Source of the DNA: Adineta ricciae
Taxonomy: Eukaryota; Rotifera; Eurotatoria; Adinetida; Adinetidae
NCBI GenBank assembly: GCA_905250025.1
Contig: CAJNOJ010000008.1
Span: 744,001 to 808,000 of the forward strand
Direction: 5' to 3'
Length of the DNA stretch: 64,000 nt
The notes under the pieces: generated by a model
Databases searched by the model: none
What the model saw: only the letters and a program-made list of their open reading frames with translations
What the model was told of the DNA's origin: nothing
Part shown: positions 55,256 to 64,000 of the stretch, piece by piece
How positions within the stretch are numbered: the stretch's first letter is position 1
How the letters are laid out: each line of letters starts with the position of its first letter
Translations under genes and position numbers: made by a program

Positions 55256-58200
55256 ATGAAAGTTGTCAAAGATACTAATACCACTGAGAAGAATAATTTT
55301 AATTATTCCAAACCAACTCCTCCACCATCCGTAGTTCCGAATGATGAACAACTTGATGAAGTCGATGAAGATTGGCAAACTTCGAAAAATAGTTTACATA
55401 ATCAAGGTATTAAAAAGATCCTATCACCTGCCTACGAAATGCAAACAAACGAAGAGCCTGTCAAAACATCAGCACCGCAACCAGTAGCGACGACAGGAAC
55501 ACAACAAACACGTACTTTAGCACAGATGAGAGAACAATTAGCTATGAAACGCAAAGGTTTGTTTGAACTCATGTCAGTCAGATGAAAATCACACTCAATA
55601 ATCTTCATTCTTTAACTTTTAGCATCTGCTGCTGCAGCTTTAAGCGTCACAAGTAAGTTCTATTCGAAATAGATTCGTTTACTCTCTCCCTATCTACTCT
55701 ATTCTAGATCCAGTAGCCTTAAATCCACTAGTGAACGCAATCAAGTCCGAAATGACTATACAAAACGAACAGAAAATGTAATTTTTGCTAAAATAGTAAA
55801 ACCAGAAAGCAGCATGTGAAAGAATCACTGCTGACATAACTAAGGATTAATCTTCTCTTTTCAGCGTAGATGAACATCGAGCTTTATCCGTTACTAATAT
55901 TTTCTCTCCTAGATCTTCACCATCAGTACAAACTGTAGTACAAATGGGGCAAATCAATTCAATCTTACCTTCATCGATATTTACTAGTCCATCCCCAGAT
56001 GTTTCTCGTCTAATGGTATGTTTTCAATAAGATTTTTCTCCTGTTTCTTATCAACAAGTTTACAGATACGCTCGTTTTTTCTTCTTGTCTTATATATATA
56101 TACTCTATCAGGCGATGTAGTAATAATAATACTTTCTATTCCATTTTTCTTTTCTCTTCTATCTTACTTTTTCTTCACTCTATCGACAAACCATTCAGCA
56201 AAATTCTGTTTCATTTTGACAGTTACTTACGCATTTTCTTTTATCATTATCGTGATTTCTTGCTTTCACTCCTAGCAGAGCATGAATCTGATCGGTTCTA
56301 TTGTTCGTTCTTTCACACCCGTCATCTTCATCGTTCCACTACGAGCATTTACAATAAAAAGCTATTCTATATTTCACACACGCAAACGCAACAAGTCAAA
56401 GCACATCGATGATAATCATCGTATATAGATGAGTGTATGTTCGAGGACTGAGAAAGAAGAGACAGAAAAGAAATCACTCATATACGCGCTTTTTTTTTAA
56501 AGAAAAAAAAACAGAAAAGAATGACTACCACATCGACAAGCAGCACCAGCCCTAGAACTAAGAAGAAAAAAAAATATAGATGTGTAAGCATTTCTTCTTT
56601 TGTCTCCAATTTCAAGACACATAGTCGTCGGCATCGTAATACTCTTACTGTTGTTATTATAGGCACTACCAGTTCAAATAATATATTTATGTCTTTGTAT
56701 ACATACATTCATTAAATCTTTCCCTTTGCTTTGTTTCTCCTGCCACATGTTATTCTTTCACTTGATAAAATGCTAAGCGAAGAGAGAGAGGGAGAGAAGG
56801 AGAAAAAAAGCGAGCATTGAACTTCATTCATCATCGTCAGTGTACAGTATTGATTCCTTCTCCGACACCGGCGATCTAGATATATGTTAAACTGTGTTTA
56901 ATCGTTATAACAAAAAAAGCGACGACGGACTATAGTGCGTGCGTATGCATTCTTCTGATAAATAATGAGAAAGGAAGATGGGGCGAGAGAGTAGAAGAAG
57001 AAGAAGAAGAAGAACAGAAAAAAAAACTGAGAATAGAACTGGATGCAATTCGAATGAACTCATAAGAACGAAGGAAAAGAAGAAATTGATGATCGATGAT
57101 CGATGTGCCTGCTCTTTCTTTTTTTGTTCAACACATTCAAGAAGAAGAAACGACAACATATTTATTTCAATCTAACGTTCATTATTTGCCTCATTCTTCT
57201 CTAGGATTCAACTCAAACTAATCAATCGGTTTCTCAATTTCTATTCGATGAATTTTCGGACACATTCGATCCATTTACGAATTCGATATTAGAAAACGTC
57301 AACAGTTCAGCAACATCAACAACTGTCCAGCAAAACAGCGCTCGATCTCAACAGATTCTGATTCAAAATTCAAACAATCAGATGATATTAGATTTTGATA
57401 GTATTTTACAAGAATTAAGATCGGTTGGTGAAGCGCATCAACCTGAACAACAAACGGCAATGATCGTCGAAAACATTACAGCGAATATGCAACAAGATAT
57501 TCAAATGAACTCGAACTCGAACCATACAGGTAGATGCGTTTAAAAGAAAAATTGAGATCGGAAGAAAGAAAGTCGAGTGATCAATGTCTCATTGTCTCCT
57601 ATCTTAATCATAGACAAAAATAAATAAAGTTTGCTGGTTGGAAATGAATGAGATAGACTAACGGAAAACGACGTCTATCAGTGATGAATATATCTTCATT
57701 GACTTTTTTTTAAGTAGGTCCATCCGATGATCTATTTGCCTTCCTTTCTTCGGACGCAAGTTCATCTTTACCCAGCATCAATACTATGATGGTTTCAACA
57801 GTACCTGCCCAAACAGAATCAATTCCACCTGTTCGCACACCGAAAAAGAAAGGATTATCGCCAAAAATCAAGAAAGAACCGGGCGGTATTACTAAAGTAA
57901 AAGCAGCGAAGAAAACGAAAAAAGATGCAACGCTTAGTGGAGAATCTTTACAACAAATTCTCATAAAAACCAACGGTGAATTTTCTGAACCGATGCATAT
58001 TGTTCTAGCATCGCCAGTTAAACCACAACAAACAACAACATCCTATTCACCAATTGCACCGGCTATAAACAAAAAGCCCACACATGAAAATAGCCCGTCG
58101 TCGAGCTGGTTGGCGACAAATGTTTCACAAACAACAAAGCATGCTCAAGCACTTGCCTTGAGAGCAGTAGCAAAAAATCAAGGAGCAAAAATCAATCATT

Positions 58201-59102
58201 ATCAGCAACAACAGCAACAGCATCAAGTGATAGACACAAGTAAGAATCAATACGTTATTTATTTCTATAAGATGAGAATAATATACTATTTCAATCGAAT
58301 GACTTAAACTATGTGAAACCTTGCGGGAGATGTCGATTTATTATTGTAGACGAGCAAGGACATGAAAAAGGGAAGAAGAAACTTATGTCATAGCTATCTC
58401 GTATTACGAGAAAAACGATTCTTCTCCTCTGTTGATTGCAAGGCTTTCATAAATCATCCTCACGGTCAGAAGAGCAACACTGTTTCTTGTCCTCTCATTC
58501 ATTATCATCACTACGAACAACGAACAGTTTCTTCGTCAATAATGTTCATTACATTTTCAGGTAATTATGATTCATCCCGTCCCACTCTACTGGTCACTCG
58601 CACTGATTCTTCAACTCAACAACAAACATTGCAAGCACGTATCAATGCGTTCGTTGTAAATATGCCTCAACAACAAACGGCAAAACTGATTCCTGCGACA
58701 AGTACAACATTAACACCACAACAGCAGGTCTTTTTACAGCAAATCATCCGTCGGGATTCATCTTCAGTAGTATCTGAATCGACTACACCGATAGGGAATC
58801 TCATTCAACAAACGCCTATATCTACAACTGTTCGTGTTCCAACAACGACTTCAACAACGACATTTGTTCAGCATCAGCAACAACAGGTACATCAATTCTC
58901 GAATGGCAATGATGCAGCACGAAAACAGCAACTATTCGATGCATTATCTGCGTCTCTAGCAACAAGTCGAACAGCAAATTATAAATGTACATGTGAATGC
59001 AAACCACTCATCGCATGCAAGAAGTGTGGCGCCTATTGTCATGATGATTGTATTGGACAAACAAAACTCTGTGGCAATTGTCTTGTGATGGCTCCTTGTT
59101 AA
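55256..59102 (+). CDS. ASXL-like (Additional sex combs) protein with C-terminal PHD finger
   Basis: Exons 55256-55556, 55623-55652, 55708-55777, 55865-56015, 57205-57529, 57718-58239, 58561-59102; about 646 aa. ASX proteins activate the BAP1 deubiquitinase (PR-DUB) that removes H2AK119 ubiquitin. The C-terminal ~40 residues carry the atypical ASX PHD: [27 protein letters not shown]. Exon 1 ends in Arg-Thr-Leu-Ala-Gln-Met followed by an alanine-rich run, also as in ASXL. Between lie Gln/Ser/Thr-rich segments and a basic patch with Lys-Lys-Glu-Pro-Gly. The N-terminal HARE-HTH and DEUBAD domains were not found here. Intron 4 is long (1.19 kb). An acceptor at 58349 could give a PHD-less isoform. 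PHD call strong. Confidence 0.8.
56995..57015. repeat. (GAA)n microsatellite in ASXL-like intron 4
   Basis: About seven AGA/GAA units within the 1.19-kb intron (56016-57204). The frames read there on both strands (56018-56275, 56478-56715, 56905-57175) are low-complexity. Confidence 0.75.
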
Positions 59103-59378
59103 GAAAAAAACTCATTACGTATCTATCTAATCGAGTCTAGTCATCGAGGAGAAGATCATGAGTATTTTTTAGCAATCATTTGTTGAATATCTCAACCACA
59201 ATGTATGTTTTCTTTGTACAGTCTACTTTGTCACTGTTTTGGATGATTGTCTCAGCTCGGATTTGAAACTACGCTCAAAATTTAATATTTCAAATAAATT
59301 TTGTAAGAATCTCTTTTTGCATAATGGAAAAATCAAAAAGTTCTAATTTCAAAGCGATATATTTCTAATGCATAAATA

Positions 59379-59778
59379 TTATTGTTCAATATCAATGAAT
59401 TCGTCATCGTCGTCCTGAGAGTAATGAGTTGATTGTGATGTATATTCATCATCGGATGAATTGGTCGATACTCGAGTATGTTTATTATTTTCCAGTTGTT
59501 GTAATTCAGCATAGGATGGAATCGAATTCTTCTTCGGACGACCTTTGGGTTTCGTGGGCGCTTCCTGATAGCCATCTTGTAAAACCTAAGCGAGGCCGAC
59601 AATAAGAAGAAAATTCAAGGAAAGTGTGTGAACGAACTTGTTTTTTCCATTTCATTCGACGATTCTGATACCAAGTTTTAATTTGTAATTGAGACAAGTG
59701 TAACATTTCAGCTAGTTCAATTCGATCGGATGTTGAAAGATATTTTTGTGTTTCAAATCGTTTTTCCAAACTGAGTAA
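59379..59778 (-). CDS. BARX-type homeobox gene, 3' part only
   Basis: Two minus-strand exons are clear: 59778-59638 and 59585-59379 (about 115 codons). The first encodes homeodomain positions ~13 to 60: [31 protein letters not shown]. The second begins Val-Leu-Gln-Asp-Gly and has [14 protein letters not shown], a signature right after the homeodomain in BARX1/2. It ends in an acidic tail. Barx factors act in mesenchyme and muscle patterning in vertebrates. The exon for the N-terminal arm and start of helix 1 was not found upstream; an N at 59853 lies 75 bp beyond the acceptor. The gene is therefore incomplete as seen. Confidence 0.85.
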
Positions 59779-59852
59779 CTGAGAATCTAATCATAAGAAT
59801 AAGATAGAAAATTTTACGAGAAACTTTTCAAATGAAAGAACATACCAGAGAA

Positions 59853-59853
59853 N
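59853..59853. other. Ambiguous base N (others at 5701 and 39925)
   Basis: Three isolated N characters occur in the window. This one is closest to a coding feature, just upstream of the truncated BARX homeobox exon. They may be single uncertain bases or tokens for assembly joins. Confidence 0.7.
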
Positions 59854-61430
59854 ATATTTACATTGGTTGAAGATATTCTTCATCTGAGTATATACTTTAT
59901 TAGCATCTATTATGATTCGCCATTCGTTACTAGTTATAGTCTATTTATGTGTGCTTACGAAAAGACATTTAGATCATGATTAGAAATAATCTATATATAA
60001 ATATACATCGTAAATGTGTGTGTGTGTGGCTGACCAGGCAGAAAAATACTCTTGAAAAATCAAGAACATTTCTGCGATGAGATCTGCTTGAGCAGGAAAT
60101 GAATGGTTTAATCTTGAAATTCATCTCTTGTAACTGAATGTTGTCTGATGGATTTGGTTCAATGATAAGGCTGAAATTATCGATTCCAGTTCACTTCCAT
60201 TTTCAATTAGGGAAACGCACTTGGAACGATCATTATTACCGAAGCATCGAGACAGACAATTTATCGTCGTATGCACTTGAATTCGCACTTTACCATAGAA
60301 AATATATCAGGCCAGAAGTAATTCCAATTCGTTAAAGGTATTTTTCGAGAAATTGATCGGCAAATATTGTTTAATCAATCATTATGATTTTGTCAAAACA
60401 CATAATGCCATTCCAAGAGATAAATCAAATATGATTTCCGTTAATTAATTGAAAAAAAGGTGTACATTACAGTCACAGTGGAATTTATCAACTAAAAGTA
60501 GGCGAGAACAATCTCATTACTTTGACAACGGCAACAAACTGAAGCATATATCTCGTTTTTTATTGGTTCAATAATTATACAATCATGAGTGAGAGTTTCC
60601 TATAGGCAATGTATATAGGTAGAAATTAAAGGTACTCAACTTCGACTCTGTCGAGATCTATGTAAACGTATCCTATAGACTGGAAGATGGACGTCAAATG
60701 TACTGATTTAGAAGAAGATTAATATCCAATCAATAATTCAATTGTGAGTCGTTGAAGACATTTTTGTTTTCATTATAGAATTATTAATAACAGCATAAGT
60801 CTCACTGCTCGGATGTGGAATAGTCGTTAAACAATAAATAAATGTTTTACCATTTGAGATTTGCAATAGACGATGATCATATTTACGCATGTCAATACTC
60901 TGATGAGCTCTCCTTCTATAACTTCTCGGTACAGTACGACTGTATACCAGCTATAAACCCTACCAAACACGTATTCGAGCTATAATCATCAATAACAATG
61001 TTAAAATGCCAACTACGATCGATGAAAAGCTTGCACGAAACAATATATCGATTACGAATATCAATTATTCACAAGATCGCCATACAAATTCGTTGAATCG
61101 CTCAAAATAATCAAATTCATGTAAACATTACCAATGACTATGAACTTCAACTCGACAGCTTCTCTGAAGCTCTCGGTTTTAGGATAATATCCAACGACTA
61201 CAATCAGTTTGTTTTGTTTAAACATCTACTTCTACGAAAAGGTATGATACCTACTATCAATTTCATAAGCTATTCGATTTAGATACTTACGTGTTAAAAA
61301 TCAGCAAAGTTTTCTCGTTGCGTCCCATCAAAACATATATTTTTTGCTAAAAAAAACACATAGTTTTCAAATATCTGCACATGAAAGATAAACAACACAG
61401 GAAAAATTTTCCTACAGAAGAAAATGCGTA
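59854..61430. other. Intergenic between BARX part and fucosyltransferase
   Basis: AT-rich; (TG)n at about 60016-60029. I searched by eye for the missing N-terminal homeodomain exon on the minus strand and did not find it. The frame 60138-60335 has no features. Confidence 0.45.
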
Positions 61431-62690
61431 TTAAAACCACGGTTCTTCATAGTCCATCGTTTCATCGACGGACACATCAATTGTTCTATTCAATTTCGAT
61501 ACCCATCGTTGACACGTTGCATCAGTGTACAACCATTGTTTCATACTACTATATATCTTATAGGGTTCAGTAGAATTATTCAATTTGCGACATAATTCGC
61601 ATAGATAGTCATTTTCATCAGGTATGACAAGTTCATACTCTCGTTTCCATGCGAAATAACTATCATATGCCGTTGCATTGGAGACCAGATAGATAAGAAA
61701 TCGGCCCAATTCTTCGGGAGAAGAGAATTGATTGGCATTGATGTATGAACCAGGAATGTAGAGATTTGGAGCGTGGGAAAAGATCACAGGTATCATTTGA
61801 CTAATCGCGATCACATTTGCGTATTTTTCGGTAACATAATCCCGACATAGAGAGTTCTCAAACGCAAGATAAAACGGATGTGCAACGGCTAATTCTTTTA
61901 AACAAGAATCTCTTGATCGAGGACATTTGTTCCTGGAACAATATCCCATTCGAGTTAAAGGTATGATTGTTTCCAAACGTTCTAGATACTCTTCACGATT
62001 GCTTTGAGAATAACAGTTGCTAATCATCAATGTAGCACGAGCTTGTCGATTGTTCAGATAAGATTGCTTATTGACGTTTTTATCGGGTTCTGATTTTCGA
62101 CGCCATTGAAAATATCTATAGCTAATGTCCGAATCTGCACGATACTAAAATCAATCAAAGCATTCGATTTTCGAAAGTTGGACTTCTCGTGTACATACTG
62201 TCGCTGTCCAATTGAAAAAATAATCCAAATGTCCAACAATAGCAGTGGTTTTATAGGGTGGCTCTTTGGTTAACAAAACATATCGTTGATGAGCTGAACG
62301 TACTTTAGGCATATCGTGCATATGTATGGGCCCGCGTGCATGGAAGATCACTGCATCGCTTGCGCACAATTGTTGTCGATTGGTGGTAACGAGACATCGA
62401 TCTGTAGCACAACGTCCTGATGATGTAAATAAATAATTATTGACATAGCGTTCGTTGATCGGCGTGGTAAATATTTTTGTCCAGAAAAGAATTATCTTCG
62501 GTTTTTGCTCAGTTTGATTCAAACGTTTCTGACAAGTTAATTGTTGATTTAAATAGAATTTCTGTGCATCGCGATAATCAATCGTGAGTTTAATTTTTAA
62601 CGCACTATAAATGAATAGGCAGAGAAGAAGTAGAAATGTTACAAATCGTTTGCATATCGACACAACTCTTGTCAGTCGATAGAAACGCAT
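61431..62690 (-). CDS. GT10 alpha-1,3-fucosyltransferase-like type II membrane enzyme
   Basis: Two minus-strand exons, 62690-62199 and 62144-61431; about 401 aa. An upstream in-frame ATG at 62828 exists, but a CTACTTTCAG acceptor (AG at 62715-62716) lies between them, so 62690 is preferred. The protein has a short basic N-terminus, then one hydrophobic anchor (Thr-Phe-Leu-Leu-Leu-Leu-Cys-Leu, about residues 18-36), the Golgi type II plan. GT10 motifs are Ile-Ile-Leu-Phe-Trp-Thr, Asp-Ala-Val-Ile-Phe-His, Tyr-Arg-Ala-Asp-Ser-Asp-Ile, Ser-Asn-Cys and the donor-binding block Phe-Glu-Asn-Ser-Leu-Cys-Arg-Asp-Tyr-Val-Thr-Glu-Lys. These enzymes move fucose from GDP-fucose to GlcNAc in glycans. The usual Glu-Ser-Pro-Pro-like acceptor motif appears as Lys-Glu-Pro-Pro-Tyr. 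Acceptor specificity unknown. Confidence 0.88.
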
Positions 62691-62868
62691 CGATCTTGGA
62701 TACCGATGAAAAATCTGAAAGTAGAGGTACGACAGTCGAATGCTGTTTGCAAATAATAAGGTCGTTTTTATCAGTAGATACGTGAAAAGAAAGGAGAAAA
62801 ACGTTATTGACGCATGATTTCTTTTCACTTATCATCACATGGTATATGTGATTGAAGTATTCATAAGA

Positions 62869-64000
62869 CTATTTATTAAAAGTTCTTTTTGAATGAAGCT
62901 GCGGAAGTTTGATGTACTTGTCAGTCGGTGATGCGGTCAGTTTAGTGATACCAGTAGACGGTTCGCAGACACGTTTTGTCTTGCTACGCGTATGAGACGA
63001 TACTTGTTGATCGAAGAGAACTTCATAGATTGCACTACCAATTAGGATACCTCGATTATTTGGGAGAAACCGAACAAAACAAGATACATCACTGAGAATC
63101 TAAACGAGATAGTTTACTTCAATGGACGAAACAAGTATATCGAATAGTTACTTTCAAGCGATATGAACAAATACTGGTAAGAATATTCCATACACGGACC
63201 GTATCATCATCAATACTGGCCAGTACTGAACCAGAATCGTCGCGAAAAACTACTGCATGAATCCATCCTGTGTGGCCATATAGACGAGAATGTATACGAT
63301 ACGTTTCTAGATGCCAAATAATAATCGATTTGTCCCATCCAGCAGATGCCTGTAGACACAAATACATTAGGACAGAAGTTCTTTTCCAAACAAATCTACG
63401 TACGAAATATGGCAGGGAAGAAAAGGCTAATCCTTGAACGTTGTTGGAATGCCCTTGAAGCTTAACTGGTGTTGACGATGGTAACTTATCAAAATCATAT
63501 AGAAAAATATTGTGATCATGAGAACCGGTTATCTAAAATAAGGATACAATTGCTTCGTTCAAACGAAAGAGAAAACGTGTATACCATGATATTCTTATAA
63601 GAATGGAATGCAATTGATTGTACTGCGTTCGTATGATTATCAAAATTATACATTTGTTCTCCTGTCTACAGAACAACAAAAAAGACTTTCTTTTCTTCGA
63701 CAAACCTCCTCCTTACCGTTACACTCCATAGTATTGTTCGACAATCCCAGGAACCACTCGCAACCAAACGACTATTAGATGAAAATTGTACACAATCCGA
63801 TGGATACTGATGCCCTGCAATGATCATGCGTACTCTAACAGTCATAAAAAACCGAGTAGTTTTTACCACTGAGTAAATGCACTAAACCTCCAGTCCGTGT
63901 TTCATACAGTCGGACATCAGTGTCATTTGCACTTGTGGCAAAATATTTGTCGCCATTAGATATTGTTATAGCTCGAATACGACCTTTGAGAAAGAAGAAA
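62869..64000 (-). CDS. WD40-repeat protein, 3' part (runs off right edge)
   Basis: Seven consecutive minus-strand exons are visible, separated by about 50-bp introns: 63983-63867, 63814-63717, 63665-63585, 63532-63404, 63349-63152, 63099-62869 plus any upstream of 63983. Each carries part of a WD40 repeat: Val-Arg-Leu-Tyr-Glu; Ala-Ser-Gly-Ser-Trp-Asp-Cys-Arg-Thr-Ile-Leu-Trp; Thr-Gly-Ser-His-Asp-His-Asn-Ile-Phe; Ser-Ala-Gly-Trp-Asp-Lys-Ser-Ile-Ile-Ile-Trp; and Asp-Asp-Asp-Thr-Val-Arg-Val-Trp. The repeats form a propeller used as a protein-binding platform. The C-terminal ~45 residues are basic with no further domain; they occupy the place of a SOCS box in WSB1/2 proteins, but I do not see convincing SOCS-box residues. 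WD40 certain, family unknown. (Six of the exons listed are complete.). Confidence 0.82.

Noticed and set aside
56018..57175. Several ORFs in ASXL-like intron 4
   Set aside because: Low-complexity Phe/Ser or Arg/Glu runs with no splice or domain support.
58362..58560. Upstream part of the 246-codon ORF ending at 59102
   Set aside because: This part is intron 6 of the ASXL-like gene; the real exon starts at 58561 after a TTACATTTTCAG acceptor.
62605..62838. 77-codon minus-strand ORF
   Set aside because: Out-of-frame overlap with the fucosyltransferase N-terminus.

Overview
The window looks like nuclear DNA from a small invertebrate with a compact genome, most likely a bdelloid rotifer. This is inferred from the following: AT-rich DNA; intron-rich genes with mostly 50-60 bp GT-AG introns; metazoan genes throughout (XPB, PRMT5, Hsp110, a MiT/TFE factor, ASXL, a BARX homeobox, a NALCN-channel auxiliary factor); and intronless accessory genes of kinds expanded in bdelloids (an ADP-ribosyltransferase/TPR protein, leucine-rich-repeat receptors, a large orphan membrane protein). 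I saw no rRNA, tRNA, CRISPR array or intact transposable element. Exon boundaries were read by eye from splice signals, frame and family similarity, and may be off by a base or two.

Layout. 1-626 (minus): 5' end of an F-box protein gene, cut by the window edge. 1380-5188 (plus): SNIP1, a 46-codon membrane micro-ORF, then XPB/ERCC3. The micro-ORF stops 3 bp before the XPB start and lies in the same frame. 6970-8667 (plus): LRR-like membrane protein. 9460-11172 (minus): a broken FAF1-type UAS domain joined to an F-box-like region. 12549-16280 (plus): Hsp110 in 15 exons. 17226-18632 (plus): C2-PDZ protein resembling the N-terminal half of RGS3. 20276-22400 (minus): MITF/TFEB-type bHLH-zipper factor. 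24691-27516 (plus): 941-aa orphan membrane protein. 27927-30539 (minus): PRMT5 in 15 exons. 30963-34212 (plus): USP31/USP43-like deubiquitinase.

35204-38269 (plus): low-complexity, AT-hook-like nuclear protein with a thrice-repeated motif. 39204-39359 (plus): STMP1-like mitochondrial micropeptide. 42856-44678 (plus): NALF/FAM155-like protein. 45543-47513 (plus): ART-TPR protein. 47888-48079 (plus): small glycine-rich membrane ORF. 49444-51668 (plus): LRR receptor-like protein. 52784-54845 (plus): PTB-domain protein of ANKS1 type. 55256-59102 (plus): ASXL-type protein with a C-terminal PHD finger. 59379-59778 (minus): 3' part of a BARX homeobox gene. 61431-62690 (minus): GT10 fucosyltransferase. 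62869-64000 (minus): WD40 protein, running off the right edge.

The genes do not form one pathway. There is a nuclear/expression set (SNIP1, XPB, MiT/TFE, PRMT5, ASXL, BARX) and a membrane/signalling set (LRR proteins, NALF, orphan membrane protein, C2-PDZ, PTB). A recurring feature is a T-rich AG splice acceptor just upstream of many start codons. This fits either 5'-UTR introns or spliced-leader trans-splicing, which is known in bdelloids. The most unusual loci are the SNIP1/micro-ORF/XPB cassette, the UAS/F-box chimera with reading-frame damage, the truncated homeobox beside an N, and the unidentified protein with the repeated A-V/T-K-S-T motif.
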